A DNA stretch of 9,417 bases from Planctomycetota bacterium (GTDB lineage Bacteria > Planctomycetota > Phycisphaerae > WQYP01): positions 1-9,417 of the forward strand of contig JAKAZF010000069.1 in NCBI GenBank assembly GCA_021826605.1, written 5' to 3'. Below, in pieces: positions 1 to 5,954 of the stretch. The number at the start of each line of letters is the position of its first letter. Positions within the stretch are counted from its first letter, which is position 1. The notes beneath the pieces were generated by a model. That model made no database searches. It saw only the letters and a program-made list of their open reading frames with translations, and was not told the DNA's origin. Both the position numbers and the translations under genes were made by a program.

Positions 1-27
1 GATTTAGCATCTCTGTTCCCCGTTGTC

Positions 28-573
28 ATGCCACATATTCAACGGTGGTTTGTCTGTGAAGAAGCCGCGATACTGCGAAACGGCATTGCCCTGACTGGCT
101 CGCAGGCGAAAGAAGCCCGCCTCGCAGGCGTACAGAAACCCGGTAGAGTTCGCGTGCAGGCGGTAGACGAAATTAAAGTTCATGGCATTGGGTTAATGCA
201 GAAGCTGGCTCCCGGATTGCAGTTAGTTCGCCCCGACAGCAGCGCGATGACGTTCGGCTATGGTATCATTATTCGAAGAATCTACGCTAAAGATCGTGCG
301 GTACTTCTGCACCATCTTGTGCATGTGGCACAAATGGAAGAACTGGGGGGATCCGAAAATTATATCAAACGCTACGTCAATGATTGCCTGCAATTTGGCT
401 ACGGCAACGCGCCTCTGGAAATACAGGCGAGGTTTATAACCGAACAGGCCATGCAGGTTGTTACCCCGCAAGACGCCTGCAGCCGCTATCGCACCTACGC
501 CGCCGTGGATTTTTCCGGCGACGACTCGGCGAACAGTTGGTCGTGGCGGCCCAGTCGGCAACCAGTGGGATAG
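28..573 (+). CDS. Metallopeptidase-like hypothetical protein with degenerate zinc motif (HHLVH)
   Basis: A 181-residue protein with no signal peptide or membrane segment. The N-terminal part (a tryptophan near residue 7, then EEAAILRNG and a GV..P.RVR stretch at about 34-43) and the central part resemble a small, uncharacterised bacterial family that I recall with the pattern HELxHVAQ, then LGG, then YP.APLE.EA. Here that core is HHLVHVAQ at residues 95-102, ELGG at 105-108 and YGNAPLEIQA at 125-134. The two zinc-ligand histidines (H95, H99) and a possible third ligand (E131) remain, but the catalytic glutamate is histidine (H96, codon CAT at 313-315). As read, it is probably not an active HExxH peptidase. 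Its frame is open to the left window edge, so the start could lie further upstream; ATG 28 is chosen because family similarity begins right there. It heads a same-strand run with two membrane proteins and waaA. Function unknown; family resemblance is from memory. Confidence 0.72.
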   Translation: MPHIQRWFVCEEAAILRNGIALTGSQAKEARLAGVQKPGRVRVQAVDEIKVHGIGLMQKLAPGLQLVRPDSSAMTFGYGIIIRRIYAKDRAVLLHHLVHVAQMEELGGSENYIKRYVNDCLQFGYGNAPLEIQARFITEQAMQVVTPQDACSRYRTYAAVDFSGDDSANSWSWRPSRQPVG

Positions 574-576
574 TAC

Positions 577-1386
577 TTGTATGGTATACTGGTCTGTGTG
601 AATTCGATAGGCCCCAAAACGCCAGGCGTTGCACTTCTCGCATGTAATGCAATTATCACAGAGGCCCTGCGCACACATCGCCGCAACATCCTCATCAAGG
701 CCGCCGTCGGATTATCCGGAGCTTTGCTTACCCCGGTCCTTGTGGGTGCTGTCGCCACGCTGATGATGTTTTACATTGTGATCTGGATTATTGTAGTGGG
801 TTCAGCATCTGTGGCGATTCACATTGGCCTGGCCATTTTCGCGGTTTGGGTGTTGTTTTATGGCGGTCTTATGATTGTCGCGTGGAAGCGCGAATGGACT
901 ACCCGCATTTTCTTTTATCAGTCCAGCGAGCGCCGCCCCCCGGTTGATTTATTCCCACTAACCGTCAAATCCCCGCGATTTTATATTCCGCTGGGCATGG
1001 ATTTATTGCAGGAAGACATACCCCCCCATTGGGTGATTCGCGTAGCGTGCTACTGGGCCGACATCATGGTTAAAGCCCGCCTGCAATGGGACGTGTACAG
1101 GTTTGCGGCTCAGGCCGACAGGGTGCCGGCGGCCGAAATCATTCTTGCGATCAGTCAAGCGACCGGGGCATCGATTCAAGTCGATCCATTGATCAATGAC
1201 CGCATGACCCATGAGCAACTTCACGCGGCCATTTGCGTACTGATAATTCTTGATATTGCCGCGTTGAATACTGATTGGTCGAAAATCTGGCTCAATCGTG
1301 CCGTCCGAGAAAAGCTGGGATTGAATCCGGAACCCGGAAAAAAACAACAAATACACAGCCCATACTCAAGGCCCGGCAGGTCTTGA
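577..1386 (+). CDS. Hypothetical membrane protein, paralogue of the following gene
   Basis: A protein of up to 269 residues that I do not recognise. Residues ~42-74 and ~80-103 are strongly hydrophobic and give two, possibly three, membrane helices. A soluble C-terminal region of about 165 residues follows and ends in a basic tail (PGRS). It lines up with the next gene: TPVL at 52-55 versus LPVL at 57-60, SKIWLN at 235-240 versus SRIWLN at 236-241, and similar last residues. The start is uncertain. The first codon here is TTG, with a weak GGA six bases upstream (568-570); GTG at 598 is the other choice, and no in-frame ATG occurs before the membrane segment. The frame is the same as that of the preceding gene, with only TAG and TAC between them. 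Paralogy and co-directional packing argue that it is real; its role is unknown. Confidence 0.7.
   Translation: MYGILVCVNSIGPKTPGVALLACNAIITEALRTHRRNILIKAAVGLSGALLTPVLVGAVATLMMFYIVIWIIVVGSASVAIHIGLAIFAVWVLFYGGLMIVAWKREWTTRIFFYQSSERRPPVDLFPLTVKSPRFYIPLGMDLLQEDIPPHWVIRVACYWADIMVKARLQWDVYRFAAQADRVPAAEIILAISQATGASIQVDPLINDRMTHEQLHAAICVLIILDIAALNTDWSKIWLNRAVREKLGLNPEPGKKQQIHSPYSRPGRS
582..590 (+). promoter_or_regulatory. Possible extended -10 promoter element
   Basis: TGGTATACT matches an extended -10 box (TGn followed by TATACT, one mismatch to TATAAT). No convincing -35 lies 16-18 bases upstream. A transcript from it would begin near 597, almost exactly at the alternative GTG start at 598, so it could give a leaderless message for the membrane-protein gene. 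It may equally be a chance match inside the TTG-initiated reading frame. Confidence 0.22.
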
Positions 1387-1401
1387 ACCGAACAGTTAAT
1401 T

Positions 1402-2199
1402 ATGCAAAATGTTTGCGACACACTTGATTCACGCCAGCGCTTTATCGACAATGCGAAGATGGCTGGTATGGAATTAGTTTCGATTGCCGAGTTACTCAAA
1501 CGCCGCGAACAATCGCGCGAAAAGGAATTGCTCTGGATGCTGGGCATCGGCATAGCCTTGAGTTTGATATTGCCTGTGCTCATGGGGTCCATGGCTTATT
1601 TTGCTTATCGACAATTTTCCAGCGGGTCTGGATCATGGTTCGGATGGCTGGCCTGTGTGATTTTTTTCACCGCGTTATTCGTTCCCCTGCTGCTCCTGCG
1701 CGAAAAGTCCAACATTGCACCGGACGCAGCTATTATCCGCACGCGGGAAGATGATGATGGCCGCAGGGTGGTTTCCGTCATGGAAACAGAAGTGGACTTA
1801 CAAAGTTTCGGACCGCTAGGCTTGCAACTCAATGATGATCAAGCGGACGTGGAACAGTGGTGGATTCGACCCTTTTTTTTCGGGCCGCGGATGGTTGTGC
1901 GAGCCATGCCGCTGCGCAAACTCTTGCAACTTCTTTCCGCCAATACAGACCGCCCCCGCGCCTCGGAAGTACTGATCAAGCTGGCAGCACGGGATCGGGG
2001 GGTGGCCACCACTGATCTTTTGAAGCCCGGAGAAGAGCCGGCGACACTGACACCCACCCTGGCTTATCTGCGGCAATTGGACTGGGTGGATTGCGGTGCC
2101 GACGGCTCACGAATCTGGTTGAATTCGAGCCGCCGCGATCAGATTACACAAATTTTGGATCAATTTGCCCCAGTGTCCAAACCCGGCAGATCCAGGTAG
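1402..2199 (+). CDS. Hypothetical membrane protein, second paralogue with winged-helix-like C-terminus
   Basis: A 265-residue protein that I do not recognise. A charged N-terminal helix (residues ~25-43, AELLKRREQSREKE) precedes membrane helix 1 (~44-69, containing LPVLMGSMA), a short Gly/Ser loop (73-78), and helix 2 (~79-99). The remaining ~165 residues are soluble. The last 80 residues alternate helical stretches with LAYLRQLDWV (220-229) and a short strand SRIWLN (236-241), which resembles a winged-helix fold; that is a guess from pattern only. It begins 15 bases after the paralogous gene, with no strong ribosome binding site before ATG 1402; ATG at 1459 or 1468 are alternatives. The predicted topology leaves both soluble ends on the same side of the membrane. 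The gene lies 51 bases before waaA with no obvious terminator, so co-transcription is likely. Function unknown. Confidence 0.75.
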   Translation: MQNVCDTLDSRQRFIDNAKMAGMELVSIAELLKRREQSREKELLWMLGIGIALSLILPVLMGSMAYFAYRQFSSGSGSWFGWLACVIFFTALFVPLLLLREKSNIAPDAAIIRTREDDDGRRVVSVMETEVDLQSFGPLGLQLNDDQADVEQWWIRPFFFGPRMVVRAMPLRKLLQLLSANTDRPRASEVLIKLAARDRGVATTDLLKPGEEPATLTPTLAYLRQLDWVDCGADGSRIWLNSSRRDQITQILDQFAPVSKPGRSR

Positions 2200-2250
2200 C
2201 ACCGGGGCAATCGCGCCGGAACTGGAAAAATATCTTATCATGCGCGGAAT

Positions 2251-3624
2251 ATGCCATGGCTTCTGGACATTTTTTACTTTATCGGACTGCTGCTGGCAGG
2301 GCCATTTCTGCTGCTCAAAAGCCGCCGCACCGGCAAGTATCGCACCGACTGGTCAGGCCGACTGGGGCGAATTTCAGATGATGTTTGCAGAGTTTTGCAG
2401 GAAGCCTGCGGACAGAAGCGGGTGCTGATTCACTGCGTATCCGTAGGCGAATTATTATCCACGCGCAAACTTGTGGAAGAATTGCTGCATGGCGATCAAA
2501 CCCTGATGGTGATTATTTCCACCACCACGGATACGGGTATGGCGCGGGCGATGGCTTTATATCCGGCGCAGGCGGGAGCACGGGTCGTTGCGGTGCGCTA
2601 CCCCTTGGATTTTTCGTTTGCCGTACGAAATTTCCTCAACACTATCAACCCATCCCTGATTGCTTTGGTGGAACTGGAAACATGGCCCAATTTTCTGGCC
2701 TTGGCGAACCGGCGCTCAATTCCAGTTCAAATTATCAACGGGCGAATGACCGCCCGATCCTTCAGGCGCTATCGGATAATACGGCCGCTGATGCAGAGAA
2801 TGTTGCGGCAGGTGGATCGCGTGAGTGTTCAAACGCCGGAAATTGCGAAGCGATTTGTGCAGTTGGGGGCCATGGCAGGAAGCATAGACGTTATTCCCAC
2901 GATGAAATATGACAGCGCGGATTTCACGGATCAAATTCCCGGAGCACAGGCGATGGCGGGCTCGCTGGGCCTTCAGGATAATCACCAATTATTTGTGGCA
3001 GGCTCCATCGGCCCGGGCGAAGAAGAGATTCTTTTACCGGTCTACCAAACGCTGAGAAAAACGTGGCCGCAATTACGATTCGCCATCGTTCCGCGCAAAC
3101 CGGAAGTTATCGGCCAGGTTATGGCAGCCATTCTGCACACAGGTTTGGAGCCTGTGTTGCGCACGCAACGGCCTGATGACCGTGGGAATGCACCGACACC
3201 GATCCAAAACGGACAAGTGATCGTATTAGATACCATGGGGGAGCTTAAGAAGCTCTACAGTTTGGCATTTGCGGTGTTTTCGGGCCGGTCCTTGGTGGAT
3301 CTTGGAGGTAGCGACATGATTGAGGTGGCCGCGCTGGCTAAACCGTGCTGTTTTGGCCCCAGCACGTATAATTTTTCCGATTCCGTGGCGTTGCTGACAG
3401 CCGGGGGTGCTTCCGTAACGGTACAAAATGGTCAGGAGATGCAGGATTTGTTGAAGAATTGGCTGGAACATCCGGAGGAAGCGCATGCGATGGGGCAGCG
3501 GGCCAGAGCGTGCGTGGAATCACAGCGCGGCAGCAGTAGACTTTATGCGCATCGTATGCTGAAAAACATTTTTCCAGCCTCTGCAACTTCCGGCGATCTG
3601 CCTCGTTATATTAGCAAGGGATAA
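2251..3624 (+). CDS. waaA: 3-deoxy-D-manno-octulosonic acid (Kdo) transferase, WaaA/KdtA
   Basis: A 457-residue glycosyltransferase of family GT30, which transfers Kdo from CMP-Kdo to the lipid A precursor on the cytoplasmic face of the inner membrane. A membrane-anchoring hydrophobic segment spans residues ~4-22. The N-terminal acceptor domain carries HCVSVGE (61-67), whose Glu67 corresponds to the known catalytic base, then STTTDTGMARA (90-100), RYPLD (116-120) and ELETWPN (141-147). The C-terminal donor domain carries GSIGPGEEE (251-259), PRKPE (281-285), DTMGEL (327-332) and SGRSLVDLGGSDMIE (344-358). Length fits the family (about 420-450). Two motifs differ from the enterobacterial enzyme: GGSDMIE replaces GGHNPLE, and PTMKYD (216-221) replaces the usual GNxKFD. 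The only start in reach is ATG 2251, with GGA just two bases upstream, so translation may be weak or coupled to upstream genes. Family assignment is firm; the number of Kdo residues added cannot be told. Confidence 0.93.
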   Translation: MPWLLDIFYFIGLLLAGPFLLLKSRRTGKYRTDWSGRLGRISDDVCRVLQEACGQKRVLIHCVSVGELLSTRKLVEELLHGDQTLMVIISTTTDTGMARAMALYPAQAGARVVAVRYPLDFSFAVRNFLNTINPSLIALVELETWPNFLALANRRSIPVQIINGRMTARSFRRYRIIRPLMQRMLRQVDRVSVQTPEIAKRFVQLGAMAGSIDVIPTMKYDSADFTDQIPGAQAMAGSLGLQDNHQLFVAGSIGPGEEEILLPVYQTLRKTWPQLRFAIVPRKPEVIGQVMAAILHTGLEPVLRTQRPDDRGNAPTPIQNGQVIVLDTMGELKKLYSLAFAVFSGRSLVDLGGSDMIEVAALAKPCCFGPSTYNFSDSVALLTAGGASVTVQNGQEMQDLLKNWLEHPEEAHAMGQRARACVESQRGSSRLYAHRMLKNIFPASATSGDLPRYISKG

Positions 3625-3635
3625 GTGTTGCCGGA

Positions 3636-3643
3636 TTTTTTTT
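3636..3643 (+). terminator. T8 tract after waaA, weak terminator candidate
   Basis: A run of eight T begins 11 bases past the waaA stop codon. The only hairpin directly before it is weak (GCAA at 3614-3617 with TTGC at 3628-3631, a 4-bp stem partly inside the gene). A U-tract at this place suits an intrinsic terminator, but the stem is too short to be convincing. Confidence 0.22.
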
Positions 3644-3681
3644 CGGTGACAGCGGCGCGGCGTTGCGCGTGGCGAAGTTTA

Positions 3682-3723
3682 TTGATAACCGTGTATACTG
3701 TTGATTTCCGGTTATACGCCGGA
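3682..3723 (+). promoter_or_regulatory. Promoter/operator-like region upstream of the exporter operon
   Basis: The 159-bp gap before the ABC operon is the natural place for its promoter. ATAACCG at 3685-3691 and CGGTTAT at 3709-3715 form a perfect 7-bp inverted repeat whose 17-bp spacer holds TATACT (3694-3699), a good -10 hexamer. A second inverted repeat, TCCGG at 3707-3711 and CCGGA at 3719-3723, overlaps the right arm and could form a short hairpin at the start of a transcript. No good -35 is placed for TATACT. A repeat bracketing the -10 box is what an operator would look like, but the regulator is unknown and no regulator gene is nearby. Confidence 0.33.
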
Positions 3724-3783
3724 TCACAGAATAGGGTTATTTTGCCTGTTTAATGGCATAAATAAATCGGAACGGATTTTTTC

Positions 3784-4515
3784 ATGGTTGAATTGAAAAA
3801 TAAATCTTCGCTGCTGGAAATTCGCGGGATGGTCAAGCGTTATACGCTGGGCGAAACCGAGGTTCTGGCCCTTAATAAGGTCGATTTAACGATTGAAGAA
3901 GGCGACATGGTCGCGATCACCGGGCCTTCCGGCAGCGGCAAATCAACCTTGATGAATATTTTGGGATGCCTCGACGATTTTGATGCCGGTAGTTATGTTA
4001 TTTCCGGTGAGGATGTCTCCAAACTTACGGGCGATAAACTGGCGGATATACGCAATCGATTGATTGGCTTTGTGTTTCAAAATTTTAATTTATTGCCCAG
4101 GCTTTCGGCGTTGGAAAATGTCGAGTTGCCCCTGTTGTATTCGGCGCACAAAGACGCCAAGACTGCCGCCCGCAAGGCCTTGGAAGCTGTGGGCTTGGCG
4201 GATCGTATGCACCATGAACCCACGCAACTTTCCGGCGGCCAGCGGCAGCGCGTGGCCATTGCCCGGGCCATTGTCACGAATCCGGCGATTATTCTGGCGG
4301 ATGAGCCGACGGGAAATCTTGATTCACGCGTCGGTCGGGAAATTCTGGACGTTTTTCACAACATTAATGATGAAGGCCGCACGATTGTCATTGTAACGCA
4401 TGACGCGAACGTGGCGCGGCATTGCCGTCGCGAGGTGCAGATTCGTGATGGACAGATTATCGACATTATTGAGCATAATCGCGCTGCCAGAGAACTGGTG
4501 GCCCAGGCGGGTTGA
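3784..4515 (+). CDS. ABC exporter ATP-binding subunit, MacB/LolD/YknY type
   Basis: A 243-residue nucleotide-binding protein that would power the exporter from the cytoplasmic side of the inner membrane. All ABC motifs are intact: Walker [10 protein letters not shown] (47-55), Q-loop Gln99, signature LSGGQ (149-153), Walker B IILADE (169-174), D-loop NLDS (178-181) and switch His206. The [14 protein letters not shown] and [10 protein letters not shown] strings are typical of the MacB/LolD branch of ATPases, which pairs with FtsX-like permeases, and such a permease is encoded downstream. The length is that of a free-standing ATPase; in proteobacterial MacB this domain is fused to the permease. 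ATG 3784 has a weak GGA at 3774-3776, seven bases upstream. It is the first of four same-strand genes and its stop codon lies inside a perfect palindrome. LolD is an alternative name, but the adaptor and TolC neighbours favour a MacAB-like exporter. Confidence 0.95.
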   Translation: MVELKNKSSLLEIRGMVKRYTLGETEVLALNKVDLTIEEGDMVAITGPSGSGKSTLMNILGCLDDFDAGSYVISGEDVSKLTGDKLADIRNRLIGFVFQNFNLLPRLSALENVELPLLYSAHKDAKTAARKALEAVGLADRMHHEPTQLSGGQRQRVAIARAIVTNPAIILADEPTGNLDSRVGREILDVFHNINDEGRTIVIVTHDANVARHCRREVQIRDGQIIDIIEHNRAARELVAQAG

Positions 4516-4532
4516 GCTTGGCGCGCCAAGCT
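4515..4532 (+). other. Perfect 18-bp palindrome, candidate intra-operon hairpin
   Basis: AGCTTGGCGCGCCAAGCT is its own reverse complement. It begins on the last base of the ATPase stop codon and ends in the first T of TTTT (4532-4535). As RNA it can fold into a 7-bp stem with a CGCG loop followed by a short U run. It could be a partial terminator or an RNA-stabilising hairpin that sets the ratio of ATPase to downstream subunits, or a DNA-binding site. The U run is shorter than in strong terminators. Confidence 0.45.
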
Positions 4533-4563
4533 TTTCAGCAACATAATAGGAACGATCCCAGCA

Positions 4564-4588
4564 AAGGAGCCGCGATAAGCGGAACAGG
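4564..4588 (+). promoter_or_regulatory. Ribosome binding region of the adaptor gene with a structured spacer
   Basis: AAGGAG (4564-4569) is the best Shine-Dalgarno sequence in this gap but lies 24 bases from ATG 4594. Directly after it, CCGC (4570-4573) and GCGG (4579-4582) can pair around GATAA. Folding this 13-base hairpin would shorten the effective spacing to about 11 bases. A nearer but weaker site, ACAGG (4584-4588), is five bases from the ATG. An in-frame TAA at 4576-4578 excludes an earlier start. Confidence 0.35.
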
Positions 4589-4593
4589 TACGG

Positions 4594-5937
4594 ATGAAAA
4601 AAGGTTTAATACTCATCGGAGTTATCGCAGTCGTGGTTATCGGTGCCGTTGCGTACCAGCATTATCACGCCACGGGCGCTCCAGTAGCACAGAAAGTGCT
4701 CACAGCGGTAGTCAAAAAAGGTACCTTGACCGTGCATGTGTACGCCACGGGAAATGTGCTGGCCAACAGAACCGTCGATATCAAATGTCAGGCCGGGGGT
4801 GAAATTACCAGCCTGCCGCTAAGCGCAAATGACCCTGAGGAACAGATTCAAATCGGTGATCTGGTGACAAAGGGTCAGGTGATTCTCACAGTTGATCCCA
4901 CCCTGGAATTGCAGGCGGTCACGATCGCCAAACAGGATCTTGAGCAGGCCAAACTGACGTTAAATACCGCTGAATTGAGTTATGAGATTGCCGGGCAAAG
5001 CCTGATTACAACGCGGCAAACCGACGAAGCAAATTTGCTTTCAGCCATCGCGCAGGTGAAAAATGACAAATTGAATGTGCAGCGCGACGCCACACTGTTA
5101 AAAGAAAATCTCGCGGCTCAACAGACCTACGATACTGATTACACCACGCTGGTAAGAGATCAACAGGCCCAGCGGCTCGCCGAGGTGCAGCTCAGCCAGC
5201 TCAAACAGCAGGCCCTGCAGGTTAAGCTTCAGAAAATCAATGTGGATCTGGATAAAGTCGCGGTCCAGAAATCGCAGGCCAATCTCGATCAGGCCAATAC
5301 CAATCTGGGATATTGTAAAGTGACGGCACCTTTCACCGGTTACGTGGCCAATGTGGATGTGCAGCAGGGACAGGTTATTGCGTCCGCCACCAATAATGTC
5401 GGCGGCGGAACGACCGTCATGACCCTGGTTGATACATCACATATTTATATCAACACAACTGTTAATGAAAGTGATATCAACCATGTGAAAATCGGGGATA
5501 AAGTGCAGATTACCGCCGCTGGAGCACCAGGGGTCGTATTTCCCGGCCGCGTAGCGCTGATTGCACCGGAATCCATTCAGGATCAAAGCTCCACCAGCGC
5601 CAGCGGTTCTACCAGCAATGTTGTCACGTTTCAGGCAAAAATTGAAGTTTTGGGTTCGCAAAAGCAATTACTCAAACCCGGCATGACCGCCAATGTGGAT
5701 GTTTTTGCTGATAAACTGCCCAACGTGGTCTACATTCCTCTGCAGGCTGTAGTGATTCAAAATAACGAAGATAACGTGACGGTCGTACTGCCTGATGGCA
5801 GGCACATATTCAAGCCGGTCACGCTCGGGCAGCGTAATGATCTGGAGTGGCAGGTGCTGCACGGACTAAAGCCCGGACAGAACGTATTGATTCATCTAGG
5901 CGTGGCATCGAGCATGTGGACGCCGCACCACCACTGA
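4594..5937 (+). CDS. Periplasmic adaptor (membrane-fusion) protein, HlyD/MacA family
   Basis: A 447-residue adaptor that would link the inner-membrane permease to the outer-membrane channel in the periplasm. Residues ~4-20 form an N-terminal membrane anchor or uncleaved signal. The barrel-sandwich (lipoyl) halves are visible at IGDLVTKGQVILTVDP (87-102) and APFTGYVANVDVQQGQ (245-260). Between them lies a Gln/Leu-rich coiled-coil hairpin (~105-235) of about the usual MacA length. The beta-barrel and membrane-proximal domains follow, including TLVDTSHIYINTTVNESD (277-294), LLKPGMTANVDV (359-370) and IPLQAVV (381-387). GLKPGQNVL at 424-432 is a typical closing motif. The acidic/Ser-rich loop at 326-342 and the C-terminal tail ending in three histidines are unusual. 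It sits 78 bases after the ATPase gene and 17 bases before the permease gene. Family is certain; the exported substrate cannot be read from sequence. Confidence 0.94.
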   Translation: MKKGLILIGVIAVVVIGAVAYQHYHATGAPVAQKVLTAVVKKGTLTVHVYATGNVLANRTVDIKCQAGGEITSLPLSANDPEEQIQIGDLVTKGQVILTVDPTLELQAVTIAKQDLEQAKLTLNTAELSYEIAGQSLITTRQTDEANLLSAIAQVKNDKLNVQRDATLLKENLAAQQTYDTDYTTLVRDQQAQRLAEVQLSQLKQQALQVKLQKINVDLDKVAVQKSQANLDQANTNLGYCKVTAPFTGYVANVDVQQGQVIASATNNVGGGTTVMTLVDTSHIYINTTVNESDINHVKIGDKVQITAAGAPGVVFPGRVALIAPESIQDQSSTSASGSTSNVVTFQAKIEVLGSQKQLLKPGMTANVDVFADKLPNVVYIPLQAVVIQNNEDNVTVVLPDGRHIFKPVTLGQRNDLEWQVLHGLKPGQNVLIHLGVASSMWTPHHH

Positions 5938-5942
5938 TTTTT

Positions 5943-5948
5943 GAGAGG
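5943..5948 (+). promoter_or_regulatory. Ribosome binding site that fixes the permease start
   Basis: GAGAGG lies six bases before ATG 5955. It supports that start over the longer reading that begins at GTG 5847, which would overlap the adaptor gene by 91 bases and add 36 unconserved residues ahead of the expected MacB N-terminus. Confidence 0.75.
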
Positions 5949-5954
5949 TTAACC

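Noticed and set aside
223..678. Antisense open frame of 151 codons opposite the first gene
   Set aside because: No family resemblance or ribosome binding site, and it is overlapped by a better supported gene on the + strand; the same holds for the other antisense frames over waaA and the exporter genes.
2200..2250. GC-rich imperfect hairpin (about 2203-2220) before waaA as a terminator
   Set aside because: One mismatch in a short stem and followed by an A-rich rather than T-rich stretch, so it does not separate waaA from the upstream genes.
3241..3255. GAGCTT/AAGCTC inverted repeat with a 3-base spacer
   Set aside because: Inside waaA, encoding the conserved GELKKL segment; short and without a U-tract.
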